A stretch of DNA of 36,742 nucleotides from NCBI GenBank assembly GCA_964425005.1, contig CAYRKT010000010.1, forward strand, positions 1-36,742, given 5' to 3'. A program made the translations under genes and the position numbers. Positions 1 to 7,484 of the stretch are shown here, piece after piece; positions within the stretch are counted from its first letter, which is position 1, and every line of letters begins with the position of its first letter. This DNA comes from CAYRKT01 sp964425005. GTDB lineage: Bacteria > Synergistota > Synergistia > CAYRKT01. The notes below the pieces were generated by a model, which worked only from the letters and a program-made list of their open reading frames with translations, was not told the origin of the DNA and ran no database searches.

Positions 1-303
1 GCCCAGGGGAACCCTCTCCGACCTCGAGACCTTCACGAGAGCCCCCACCAGCCTCCTGGCCTCGACCTCCCCCAGGACCCCCTCCAGCTCGACCAGGAAG
101 AACCTGCCCGCTGGGCCAGGCCTCACGGAGAGGACCGGCCTGTGGAGCACCAACCTCCCCTCGGGGGAATAAAGCCTCATCTCCTTCATCTCCAGGAAGC
201 GCTCCGGATAATCGGTAAGGGGCTGGACCTTCAGGCAACCCCTGAAGCCGTGTATCCCCACCACCTTACCGACCACCACCAGATCGCTCCTCAAGGGGAC
301 CAC
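1..303 (-). CDS. rimM: Ribosome maturation factor RimM, 3' end cut by window edge
   Basis: RimM binds ribosomal protein S19 and helps assemble the 30S subunit head. The reading frame opens with GTG directly after the KhpA stop (TAG GTG) and stays open for 101 codons to the window edge. The N-terminal RimM domain is clear: a start near VVVGKVVGIHGFRG, then KVQPLTDYPERF, and FFLVELEGV before the point where the C-terminal PRC-barrel domain would begin; most of that domain lies outside. A GGAGG lies five bases before the GTG. It is the last gene visible of the ylxM-ffh-rpsP-khpA-rimM operon, the usual bacterial order, with trmD and rplS expected next but off the window. Identity is well supported; the exact start could also be a TTG three codons in. 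Confidence 0.9.
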   Translation of the reverse strand, partial: MVPLRSDLVVVGKVVGIHGFRGCLKVQPLTDYPERFLEMKEMRLYSPEGRLVLHRPVLSVRPGPAGRFFLVELEGVLGEVEARRLVGALVKVSRSERVPLG

Positions 304-555
304 CTATCCCTCCATCTCCTCCACGTCGAAGTCCACCCTCAGGCCCGCCTTCGCGCCGGCCGCCCTCATCACGGTCCTTATGGCGTCGATGGTCTTCCCC
401 TTTTTCCCTATGACCCTGCCCACGTCCTCGGGGCTGACCCTGACCAGGACCTTCACCCTGCCGTCCTCCCCGGGCTCCTCCTCGACCTCCACCCTGGACC
501 CGTCCTTCACTAGGCCCTCCACAATGAACCTGGCCACAGCCTTGAGGTCCACCAT
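304..555 (-). CDS. khpA: KH-domain RNA-binding protein KhpA (YlqC family)
   Basis: This 83-residue protein is a single KH domain. The RNA-contacting GxxG loop is visible as GRVIGKKGKT at about residues 46-55, followed by the helix IDAIRTVMRAAGA. In other bacteria KhpA pairs with KhpB (Jag) and binds many RNAs, affecting cell division and envelope synthesis; that role is family knowledge, not seen here. It sits between rpsP and rimM, its standard place, and its stop abuts the RimM start. The ATG start has a GAGGGG eight bases upstream, so the start is well supported. Length is normal for the family. Confidence 0.93.
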   Translation of the reverse strand: MVDLKAVARFIVEGLVKDGSRVEVEEEPGEDGRVKVLVRVSPEDVGRVIGKKGKTIDAIRTVMRAAGAKAGLRVDFDVEEMEG

Positions 556-567
556 GACCCTATCCCC

Positions 568-840
568 TCATCCCCTCTTCTCCCTGGAGGCCATGAACTC
601 CTCCCATATGCCCATCCTCTTGAACATGGACTTGACGGTGTCGGAGGGCTGAGCGCCCACGCCGAGCCAGTAGAGCGCCCTCTCCTTGTTCACCTTGAAC
701 TCGAAGGGCTCCACCAGCGGGTTGTAGTAGCCTATGCTCTCTATGAACTTGCCGTCGCGGGGCGACCTGGCGTCGGCCACCACCACCCTGTAGAAGGGTC
801 TTTTTTTCCTGCCCATCCTCATGAGCCTTATCCTTACCAA
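568..840 (-). CDS. rpsP: 30S ribosomal protein S16
   Basis: S16 is a small-subunit protein needed for 30S assembly. The sequence begins VRIRLMRMGRKKRPFYR and contains ADARSPRDGKFIESIGYYNP, the S16 signature. I place the start at the TTG at 840, not the GTG at 849: the GTG is part of the Shine-Dalgarno sequence GGGAGGTG itself, whereas the TTG lies eight bases after GGAGG and gives the family-typical N-terminus MVRIRL. From the TTG it is 90 residues. The gene follows ffh with only a few bases between, the Shine-Dalgarno overlapping the ffh stop, so it is in the same operon. Confidence 0.95.
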   Translation of the reverse strand: MVRIRLMRMGRKKRPFYRVVVADARSPRDGKFIESIGYYNPLVEPFEFKVNKERALYWLGVGAQPSDTVKSMFKRMGIWEEFMASREKRG

Positions 841-855
841 AAACGACACCTCCCT

Positions 856-2196
856 CTAAAAGCCCAGGATCTTCTTGGAAAGGCCGAACAGCCCGCCCTT
901 CCTCTTATGAGAGGAGACGGACTTGACCAGCTCCCTCATGGCGAAGTACTGCTTGAGCACCTGGTTCACCAGCTGAACCGAGGTGCCGCTTCCGGCGGCT
1001 ATGCGCCTCTTGCGGCTGGCCTTCACGATCTCGGGCCTCCTCCTCTCCTCGGGGGTCATGGAGAGGATCACCGCCTCCAGATGCTTGAGCCTCCTCTCGT
1101 CCAGCTCCAGCTCGCCCAGGGAGGCCCCAAGCCCTCCGGGCAACATCTGGAGCAGGCTGGAGCCGCCCATCCTGCGGATCTGCCTGATCTGCTCCAGCAT
1201 GTCCTCCATGGTGAACTCAGCCCTCTTGAGCCTCTCGGCCGAGGCCCGAAGGGACTCCTCGTCGGAGGCCTCCTTTACCTTCTCGAGCAGGCCCTGGAGG
1301 TCCCCCATCCCCAGGATGCGCCCCGCCATCCCCTGCGCGGAGAAGCCCTCCAGGTCTTCCACCTTCTCGCCCACCCCCACGAACTTGATGGGGACCCCCG
1401 TGGCGGCCCTGACCGAAAGGGCCACCCCTCCCCTCGCGTCGCCGTCCGCTTTGGAGAGGATCACCCCCGTCAGGCCCAGGGCCGAGTGGAAGGCCTCCGC
1501 CACCTTCAGGGCCTCCTGGCCGACCATGGCGTCAATCACCAGGATCCTCTCGTGGGGGGAGAGCACCTCACAGATCCCTTTAAGCTCCTCCATCAGCTCC
1601 TCGTCCACGTGAAGCCGCCCAGCCGTGTCCACTATCACGAGGTCGTTGAGCCTGTCCCTGGCCCTGGGGATCACCCTCCTGCAGAGGGATATGGGGTCCT
1701 CCTCTCCCCCCTCGGGCCCCATGAAGTCCACCCCCACCTGGGAGGCCAATATCTCCAGCTGCCTCACCGCGGCGGGCCTCTTCAGATCCGCCGCCACCAG
1801 GAGGACGCTGTGCCCCTTCTTGAACCTCCTGGCCAGCTTGGCACAGGTGGTGGTCTTGCCGCTGCCCTGAAGCCCCACCATCAAGACCACGGTGGGCGGC
1901 AAAGCAGCCCACCTGATGCCGGATCCCTCCGCACCCCCCAGGAGCGAGACCATCTCCTCGTAGACCAGGGTCAGAAGCTGCTGGGCCGGGCTTATGCTGG
2001 ACACCAGCTTGGCCCCGGAAGCCCGCTGGGAGACCCTCTCCACGAACTCCTTAGCCACCCTGTGGCTCACGTCGGCCTCCAGGAGGGTCCTCCGAAGGTC
2101 CCTGAGGAAGGACCTCAGATCCTCCTCCGAGAGCTTGCCCTTGCCGGAGACCCTCCTGAAGAGCTCGCCGAGCCGCTCCTTCAGGATGGAAAACAT
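856..2196 (-). CDS. ffh: Signal recognition particle GTPase Ffh
   Basis: Ffh binds 4.5S RNA and delivers nascent membrane proteins to FtsY at the inner membrane. About 446 residues. The N domain covers residues 1-90; the G domain has the P-loop GLQGSGKTTT (about 108-117), DTAGRLHVD and SKADGDARGG; the M domain includes the segment around IRRMGGSSLLQMLPGG and the RNA-binding stretch KRRIAAGSGTSVQLVN. A frame-open extension upstream is not coding, because it overlaps ylxM. Two ATGs compete: 2202, which overlaps the YlxM stop as ATGA, and 2196, which lies six bases after AGGAGGT and gives the usual MFxxLxERL start. I prefer 2196. The C-terminus ends shortly after the RNA-binding helices without a long Gly/Met tail. 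Confidence 0.96.
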   Translation of the reverse strand: MFSILKERLGELFRRVSGKGKLSEEDLRSFLRDLRRTLLEADVSHRVAKEFVERVSQRASGAKLVSSISPAQQLLTLVYEEMVSLLGGAEGSGIRWAALPPTVVLMVGLQGSGKTTTCAKLARRFKKGHSVLLVAADLKRPAAVRQLEILASQVGVDFMGPEGGEEDPISLCRRVIPRARDRLNDLVIVDTAGRLHVDEELMEELKGICEVLSPHERILVIDAMVGQEALKVAEAFHSALGLTGVILSKADGDARGGVALSVRAATGVPIKFVGVGEKVEDLEGFSAQGMAGRILGMGDLQGLLEKVKEASDEESLRASAERLKRAEFTMEDMLEQIRQIRRMGGSSLLQMLPGGLGASLGELELDERRLKHLEAVILSMTPEERRRPEIVKASRKRRIAAGSGTSVQLVNQVLKQYFAMRELVKSVSSHKRKGGLFGLSKKILGF

Positions 2197-2198
2197 CC

Positions 2199-2570
2199 TC
2201 ATACCTCCTCCATGGCGAAGAGCCTGGCGATGAGCTCCCTGGCCCTGTCCAAGTCGGGCGGATCGGACTCCACCGCCGAGAGCACCCCCTCCAGGAGCTC
2301 TCTCCTCCGCCGCGAGACCGTCCTCCACCTGGAGACCAGACCCAGCTTCTCCTCCACGGCCCGAAGCTTCGCCCTCGATCTCTTGAGGATGGCGAAGACG
2401 GCCTGCCTGCTTATCCCCATCGCCCTCGCTACCTCGCCCAGGCTCATGTCGTCTAAGTAGTACATTTCGTATATCTGCCTCTGCCTTTCGGTCAACAAAG
2501 AGGCGTAGAAGTCGTACTCCATGACCGCCGCGTTCCTGTCCAGCAGGGGATCCTCGGACCGCACCGTCAA
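2199..2570 (-). CDS. ylxM: YlxM-like helix-turn-helix protein, SRP operon
   Basis: The protein matches the YlxM/p13 family found immediately upstream of ffh: YDFYASLLTERQRQIYEMYY, DDMSLGEVARAMGISRQAVF (a sigma-factor-region-4-like helix-turn-helix, about residues 41-61) and a basic helix ending in LRAVEEKLGL. Family members influence SRP RNA and GTPase activity in streptococci; here the role is inferred from position. The start is taken as TTG at 2570, preceded by GGGGTGATC, which can pair with the 3' end of 16S rRNA; an ATG at 2522 would give a shorter, 107-residue protein. Its TGA overlaps an ATG of the ffh frame as ATGA, indicating translational coupling. First gene behind the promoter at 2595-2622. 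Confidence 0.85.
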   Translation of the reverse strand: MTVRSEDPLLDRNAAVMEYDFYASLLTERQRQIYEMYYLDDMSLGEVARAMGISRQAVFAILKRSRAKLRAVEEKLGLVSRWRTVSRRRRELLEGVLSAVESDPPDLDRARELIARLFAMEEV

Positions 2571-2594
2571 AGGAGATCACCCCAGGCCTGAAAC

Positions 2595-2622
2595 ATTATA
2601 CCGGGAAGGGTGGGTCCGTCAA
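2595..2622 (-). promoter_or_regulatory. Sigma-70-type promoter of the ylxM-ffh-rpsP-khpA-rimM operon
   Basis: On the minus strand TTGACG (2622-2617) is followed after 16 bases by a perfect TATAAT (2600-2595). Transcription would start near 2588, leaving a leader of about 18 bases before the TTG of ylxM. This is the closest match to consensus among the promoters I found. It lies directly after the stop codon of the TonB-like gene at 2636, so the two operons are separated only by the promoter. Confidence 0.8.
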
Positions 2623-2635
2623 GCGCTTTTGGTTG

Positions 2636-3187
2636 TCATCTTTTGAGCCTGAACTCGAAGGGGACGATCAGCCTGAAGGCCCTGGGGGTCCCCAGGGCTT
2701 CCCCCCTGAGGTCTACCCTGAGGGACCTGGCGGATCTCAGGGCGGCCTCGTCCAGGTCGCGGTGGCCCGAGCCCCTGCCCAGCCAGAGCCCCCTGACCCG
2801 GCCGGACTCGTCCACCTCGACCACCACCACCGCGAGGCCCTCTCTGCCCTCCCTCCTGGCCGTCTCGGGGTAGGCCGGGGGATCCAGGTCGAAGCTCGAG
2901 ATCCACCGTCCTGCCTCCGAGAGGTAGGCGAAGGGGAGCACCTCGAGCTTCAGATGCCCTCCGAGGGCCGTCCCCGATCCCGGGAAGGCCGCCACCGGAG
3001 GGCCTTGAGGGGACCTCGCGCGGAAGGGACCCAGGGCCTCGCTCTGGGGGAGGCCGAAGCCCACCTCCAGCCCGAAGCGCGCCCTGGGCAGATGGGCGAT
3101 CCAGGAGAGGGAGACGAGGAGGGAGCTAACCAGCAGGAGGAACAGGAAGGCCACCGGGGAGATGGAGCGCAAGGGACCCCTCCTCAT
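2636..3187 (-). CDS. TonB-like energy transducer
   Basis: The 183-residue protein has a short basic N-terminus, one membrane segment (about residues 11-30) and a C-terminal TonB domain (about 102-180). Within that domain the sequence shows PPAYPETARREGREGLAVV, then VEVDESGRV, GSGHRDLDEAALRSARSL and an ending VPFEFRLKR, the expected order for TonB_C. TonB proteins carry proton-motive energy from an ExbB/ExbD motor to outer-membrane receptors. The periplasmic linker is short and lacks the usual Glu-Pro/Lys-Pro repeats. The ATG start (3187) overlaps the stop of the upstream ExbB-like gene as ATGA. No outer-membrane receptor and no ExbD are visible in the window, so its client is unknown. Confidence 0.75.
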   Translation of the reverse strand: MRRGPLRSISPVAFLFLLLVSSLLVSLSWIAHLPRARFGLEVGFGLPQSEALGPFRARSPQGPPVAAFPGSGTALGGHLKLEVLPFAYLSEAGRWISSFDLDPPAYPETARREGREGLAVVVVEVDESGRVRGLWLGRGSGHRDLDEAALRSARSLRVDLRGEALGTPRAFRLIVPFEFRLKR

Positions 3188-3798
3188 CTGGCTTTGAATT
3201 TGAGCGCCTCGGCCAGGGCCATCTCCCTCTGCGCCCGAAGCTTGAAGAGCTCGAGCCTGCCCTCGAGGGAGGCGGAGGCCAGCTTGGAGAGGCCGGACAT
3301 GGCCAGGAAGGAGGCCAACCTGGAGGCCGAGCCGCGGACCGCCAGGCCTGCCGCCTCTCCCAGCGAGAGCTCCGCCGGCTGAAAGGCCCTGGCCGTCTCG
3401 GCCAGGGCCATCGTAGCCCCCAGAAACACCAGGAACAGCGCCCAGAGCTCCAGCCAGAGGCAAAGGCCCTTCACCTTTTCCTCCACCGGGTGGATCCTAG
3501 CCCTCATGGCGGAGGAGATGAACTCCCAGGGCTTGTCCATCCAGGCGAAGAACTCCTTCCACAAGAGCGCCATGGGATCGCTCCTTCCCTGGACGGCCTC
3601 GAAGAGCACGTCCAGGCTCTCGGCGTAGATCACCTCCTCCGCCCTCCCGGCGAAGCCCGAGGCCGCGGCCCTGGAGAGGCCCATTCGTCTCAACGCGTAC
3701 AGGAACAACATCAGGATAGTGATGGCCCCGCAGGCCAGGGTTATCGGCTCCGCCCTGGAGGCCAGCAGGTCCAGAGCACGGCCCAGGGAAGAGCTCAT
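3184..3798 (-). CDS. Probable ExbB/TolQ/MotA-like inner-membrane protein
   Basis: This 204-residue protein has a membrane segment near residues 18-38, a cytoplasmic stretch of about 70 residues, a second hydrophobic segment (about 112-134, with FLGATMALAETARAF, recalling the GxxG-T pattern of ExbB helix 2) and a weaker third (about 147-175, rich in Ala, Gly and Ser). That topology and the overlap with a TonB-like gene (ATGA) support a divergent ExbB-like motor subunit. Sequence similarity by eye is weak and the third helix is not strongly hydrophobic, so a different membrane protein is possible. The ATG start has a GAGGG a few bases upstream. It lies 17 bases after the hydratase-like gene, most likely in one operon. 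Confidence 0.55.
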   Translation of the reverse strand: MSSSLGRALDLLASRAEPITLACGAITILMLFLYALRRMGLSRAAASGFAGRAEEVIYAESLDVLFEAVQGRSDPMALLWKEFFAWMDKPWEFISSAMRARIHPVEEKVKGLCLWLELWALFLVFLGATMALAETARAFQPAELSLGEAAGLAVRGSASRLASFLAMSGLSKLASASLEGRLELFKLRAQREMALAEALKFKAR

Positions 3799-3815
3799 GC
3801 CCTCACCCTCTCACC

Positions 3816-4655
3816 TCACTCGACCACCTTCCACCTCATCTCCCCCAGGGGACCGAAGGTCGCCGTGTAGGAGCCCGCCTTAGCGGGGACCATCGCGCCC
3901 ATGGTCCCGGTTATGATCAGATCGCCCTTGCGGGGGAAGACGCCCCTGGAGACGGCGTCGTTCAGGAGCCAGAGCAGCGCTTTGAGGGGGGATCCCATAA
4001 CCCTCTTGCCCTCCCCTATGTCCACCACCTTCCCGTCGCGGTAGAGCTTGGCCCTGAGGTCATCGTAGAAGAGGACCGGCCCCCTCACCTCGCCCACCAG
4101 GACCTTGGCGGCACCAGCGTTGTCCGAGACCAGGTCTATCCCCTTGAGGTCCTTGAGGGGCATCCTGACGTCGGGCACCTCCACCGCGGCCACGGCGTAG
4201 GCCACGTACTGGAAGAGCTCCTCGTGGTTCGGTATGGGCCTCCTCACGTCCCTGGCGAGGACGTAACCCACCTCCAGCTCCAGGAAGGGATTTATGAACT
4301 TAGAGCGCTCGATCACCGCCCCGTCCCTCAGCAGGTGCCCCGAGAGAATCCTCCCCCAGACGGGATGGGGGACGCCGAACCTCTTCTGGGTGGCCGAGGA
4401 GGTCAAGGCCGCCTTGAAGCCCACGGGCACGCCCTCGCTCCCCCTCAGGGCCTTAACCAGGATGGACTGCACCCTGTAGGCCTCCTCCAGAGAGTAAGGC
4501 CCCCACCTGGTCGACGGGGGATCCACCGGCTTCAGGGAGCTCCTCGCTATGAGCATCTCCTCGGCTATCGTCGGGAGGAAGGGCTTGGCGAGGGCCACGC
4601 CGCAAAGGCACCACGAGATGACCACCAAAACCCACAGGTTCACCCATCTCCTCAT
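3816..4655 (-). CDS. Exported 2-keto-4-pentenoate hydratase-like protein (FAH/MhpD fold)
   Basis: About 279 residues. The C-terminal three quarters resemble MhpD-type hydratases of the fumarylacetoacetase superfamily: YRVQSILVKAL, VGFKAALTS, NPFLELEVGYVLARDV with acidic residues in the metal-binding region, LKGIDLVSDNAGAAKVLVG, and GDLIITGTMGAMVPAKAG. Known members are cytosolic enzymes that add water to 2-hydroxy-dienoates. Here the first 23 residues look like a type I signal peptide: MRR, a hydrophobic core, and an ALA-K cleavage site, so the mature protein would be periplasmic. The ATG at 4655 has GGAGG eight bases upstream; a TTG at 4676 would lengthen the N-terminus but has no better site. 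Substrate and activity cannot be told from sequence. Confidence 0.75.
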   Translation of the reverse strand: MRRWVNLWVLVVISWCLCGVALAKPFLPTIAEEMLIARSSLKPVDPPSTRWGPYSLEEAYRVQSILVKALRGSEGVPVGFKAALTSSATQKRFGVPHPVWGRILSGHLLRDGAVIERSKFINPFLELEVGYVLARDVRRPIPNHEELFQYVAYAVAAVEVPDVRMPLKDLKGIDLVSDNAGAAKVLVGEVRGPVLFYDDLRAKLYRDGKVVDIGEGKRVMGSPLKALLWLLNDAVSRGVFPRKGDLIITGTMGAMVPAKAGSYTATFGPLGEMRWKVVE

Positions 4656-4799
4656 CCGTCTCACCTCCCACCTCAAAGGGCAAAGGGCTTCTGAGATATC
4701 ATATCACAGGCACCAGCGCCGCAGTCGACCACCTGGAGTTCGAAGGCCGAGGATAATATAATCTAGCCTTTCGCTCCATAGCAGGGGGTATCGGAGGAG
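4656..4799. promoter_or_regulatory. Divergent intergenic region between the hydratase-like gene and mnmG
   Basis: On the plus strand TATAAT at 4757-4762 is a good -10 element for mnmG; the -35 position holds only a poor match (TGGAGT, 17 bases upstream). On the minus strand TATGAT (4703-4698) could serve the hydratase-like gene, again without a convincing -35. GGAGG at 4793-4797 is the mnmG ribosome binding site, unusually close to the TTG start. I see no hairpin or riboswitch. Confidence 0.5.
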
Positions 4800-6674
4800 T
4801 TGTGGGAGTACCCGGAGACCTACGACGTGATAGTGGTGGGAGGCGGACACGCCGGTTGCGAGGCGGCCCTGGCGGCTGCCAGGATGGGGGCTAAGGTCCT
4901 GCTGTTGAACCTCTACCTGGACAACCTGGTCCTGATGGCCTGCAACCCCGCCGTGGGGGGGCCGGGCAAGGGGCACCTGACCCGGGAGATAGACGCCCTG
5001 GGGGGCGAGCAGGCCCTGGCGACGGACGCCTCGGCCGTCCACATGAGGATGCTGAACACCTCCAAGGGGATCGCCGTGAGGTCCCTTCGAGCCCAGTGCG
5101 ACCTGAGGGACTACCACGTCCACTACAGGTCGGTCATCGAGAGGACCGAGGGGATCGACCTCCACCAGGGGCTGGTGGAGGAGGTGGTCCTGGAGGGCAG
5201 GAGGGTCAGGGGGGTTGGGACCAGCACCGGGACCCTCTACAGGGCCAGGGCGGTGATACTGGCCACCGGCACCTACCTGGGGGGCAAGGTCCACATAGGG
5301 CTTCACAGCTTCCCCTCCGGCCCCCTGGGGCAGATGCCGGCCCTGGGTCTCTCCAGGTCGCTCAGGGCCATGGGGCTCGAGGTCGGAAGGCTCAAGACCG
5401 GAACCCCTCCCAGGATACACGCCGACAGCGTCGACTACGGGGAGCTCGAGGAGCAGCCATCCATGGAGGAGCCCGACGCGTTCTCCCTCTGGAGCGAGCC
5501 CAGGGTCTACAGGGGTTACTCCTGCTACCTCACCAGGACCAACAGGGAGATCCACGAGCTCATCCTGGAGAACCTGGACAGATCGCCCCTCTTCTCCGGC
5601 GCGATAGAGGGGATCGGGCCCAGGTACTGCCCCTCCATAGAGGACAAGGTGGTCAAGTTCCCCCACAAGGAGAGCCACCCCGTCTTCCTGGAGCCCACCG
5701 GCAGGTGGACGAAGGAGCTCTACATGCAGAACTTCTCCAGCAGCATGCCCTTCGACGTGCAGGTCAGGATGGTGAGAATGCTTCCCGGCTGCAGGAGGGC
5801 TAAGGTCATGAGGCCCGCTTACGCGATAGAGTACGACTTCTGCCCCCCCACCCAGCTCTACCCGTGGCTCGAGGTAAAATCCATCGAGGGCCTCTTCCTG
5901 GCCGGACAGATCAACGGCACCTCGGGATACGAGGAGGCAGCCGCCCAGGGTCTGATGGCCGGCATAAACGCGGTCCTAAGGCTCAGAGGGGAGGAACCCC
6001 TGGTCCTCGATAGGTCACAGGCCTACATAGGGGTCCTCATAGACGACCTGGTCACCAAGGGCACCAGCGAGCCCTACAGGATCCTCACCTCCCGGGCGGA
6101 GCACAGGCTCCTGCTCCGGTTCGACAACGCCGATCTTCGCCTAACCCCCATAGGGAGGAGGCTCGGGCTGATAGACGACGGCAAATGGGAGCTCTTCTCG
6201 AGGAGGAAGAGGGCCATCGAGGAGGCCATGGAGAGGATAAGCTCCGCGAAGGTGCACCCCTCCGACGCCGTGAACGAGCTCCTGAGGTCCAAGGGGACCA
6301 AACCCATAGAGGAGCCCACCACCTTAAAGGAGCTACTCCGAAGACCCCAGATAGGCTGGGAGGACCTGCTTCGGCTGGACGAGGGCCTCAGGGGCACGCC
6401 GGCGAACGTGGGTCTCACGGTGGAGGCGGAGGTCAAGTACGAGGGCTACGCGGAAAGACAGAGGAGGGAGGTGGAGAGGCTCAAGAGGATGAGCTCCACC
6501 CCCATACCCGAGTGGATCGACTACGACGCCGTGCCTGGCCTGCTCAGCGAGGCCCGGGAGAAGCTCAAGAAGGTCAGACCTCTATCCCTGGGGCAGGCCT
6601 CCCGCATACCCGGGGTGACCCCAGCGGACCTGGCCATTCTGGCAGTTTACGTCGAGTCGGCCAGGAAGCCCTAG
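4800..6674 (+). CDS. mnmG: tRNA uridine-5-carboxymethylaminomethyl modification enzyme MnmG (GidA)
   Basis: MnmG, with MnmE, installs the cmnm5 group at wobble uridine 34 of several tRNAs, using FAD. The 624-residue protein is full length. It has the dinucleotide-binding loop GGGHAGCEAALAAARMG (about residues 14-30), the first GidA signature (GPLGQMPALGLSRSL and GRLKTGTPPRI, about 175-206) and the second (LFLAGQINGTSGYEEAAAQG, about 365-384), plus the C-terminal helical domain ending VPGLLSEAREKLKKVRPLSLGQASRIPGVTPADLAIL in pieces. The TTG start at 4800 is the only reasonable one before DVIVVGGGHAG. It stands alone on the plus strand between two minus-strand operons, and mnmE is not nearby. 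Its TAG lies in a CTAG shared with the convergent ZIP gene. Confidence 0.96.
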   Translation: MWEYPETYDVIVVGGGHAGCEAALAAARMGAKVLLLNLYLDNLVLMACNPAVGGPGKGHLTREIDALGGEQALATDASAVHMRMLNTSKGIAVRSLRAQCDLRDYHVHYRSVIERTEGIDLHQGLVEEVVLEGRRVRGVGTSTGTLYRARAVILATGTYLGGKVHIGLHSFPSGPLGQMPALGLSRSLRAMGLEVGRLKTGTPPRIHADSVDYGELEEQPSMEEPDAFSLWSEPRVYRGYSCYLTRTNREIHELILENLDRSPLFSGAIEGIGPRYCPSIEDKVVKFPHKESHPVFLEPTGRWTKELYMQNFSSSMPFDVQVRMVRMLPGCRRAKVMRPAYAIEYDFCPPTQLYPWLEVKSIEGLFLAGQINGTSGYEEAAAQGLMAGINAVLRLRGEEPLVLDRSQAYIGVLIDDLVTKGTSEPYRILTSRAEHRLLLRFDNADLRLTPIGRRLGLIDDGKWELFSRRKRAIEEAMERISSAKVHPSDAVNELLRSKGTKPIEEPTTLKELLRRPQIGWEDLLRLDEGLRGTPANVGLTVEAEVKYEGYAERQRREVERLKRMSSTPIPEWIDYDAVPGLLSEAREKLKKVRPLSLGQASRIPGVTPADLAILAVYVESARKP

Positions 6675-7483
6675 CCCAGGGCGGTGTCCAGGAACATCAT
6701 CAGGGCGAAGCCAGCGAGGGTGCTCAGGGTGGCCTCGTCGGCGTTGCCGAAGTAATGGGACTCGGGGATGACCTCCTCCACCACCACGTACATCATGGCC
6801 CCAGCGGCGAAGGCGAGGGAGAAGGGCAACACGGCCGAGAAGGTCATGGCGAAGTACGCTCCCAATACCGCCGCCAGGGGTTCGACCAGCGCCGAGAGCT
6901 GGCCCATGCCGAAGGAGAAGGAGCGCGAGTAGCCAGCCCCCCTCATGGGGCCAGAAACCGCGAAGCCCTCGGGGAAGTTCTGCAAGCCTATGGCGAAGGT
7001 CAAGAGCAAGGAGACCTTGAGGTCCGCCCCCGATCCGAAGGAGACCCCGACCGCGAGCCCCTCCGGCACGTTGTGGAGCGTCATGGCGAGCATCATCAGC
7101 CAGGCCGAGGAGAGACCCGTCCTGTACCCCTCCGCCTCGCTCTCCTTCAGCCCCGGATGGAGGTGGGGCAAGACCTTGTCCATGCCCAACATGAACAGGC
7201 TTCCCGAGAGGAAGCCGATCAGCGGCTGAAGCAACCCCAGGGGAACCCCTCCCCCCTCCACCAGGTCTATGGCCGGAAGGAGGAGGGAGAAGAAGCTAGC
7301 CGCCACCATCACCCCCGCGGCGAAGCCAAGCATCAGGTCCAAGACCCTCCTGGACGACTTGAACCATATGCCCAGCGCCGCGCCCAGGGCGGTAATCCCC
7401 CACGTGAAAAGCCCCCCGAGGAGGGCCTGCGCCGCCGGGTGCAGGCCCTCCAGGAGGTCGAAGACGCCCTCGAAAGCCTGCAT
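6671..7483 (-). CDS. ZIP family metal transporter
   Basis: A 270-residue membrane protein with about eight hydrophobic segments. The two ZIP metal-site helices are visible: TLHNVPEGLAVGVSFG (about residues 136-151) and GLQNFPEGFAVSGPMRG (about 167-183), the H/N-x-x-P-E-G pattern that binds zinc, iron or related divalent ions. There is a short His-containing loop (LPHLHPG) between helices three and four. ZIP proteins move metal into the cytoplasm. It is the last gene of the minus-strand unit starting at 11702; its ATG follows the nitroreductase stop by one base. Its stop codon is the reverse complement half of the CTAG that also ends mnmG. Metal specificity cannot be told. Confidence 0.92.
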   Translation of the reverse strand: MQAFEGVFDLLEGLHPAAQALLGGLFTWGITALGAALGIWFKSSRRVLDLMLGFAAGVMVAASFFSLLLPAIDLVEGGGVPLGLLQPLIGFLSGSLFMLGMDKVLPHLHPGLKESEAEGYRTGLSSAWLMMLAMTLHNVPEGLAVGVSFGSGADLKVSLLLTFAIGLQNFPEGFAVSGPMRGAGYSRSFSFGMGQLSALVEPLAAVLGAYFAMTFSAVLPFSLAFAAGAMMYVVVEEVIPESHYFGNADEATLSTLAGFALMMFLDTALG

Positions 7484-7484
7484 C

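Noticed and set aside
2197..2580. In-frame extension of ffh upstream of its start
   Set aside because: It would overlap all of ylxM, and the family N-terminus begins at MFSILKERL with a good ribosome site.
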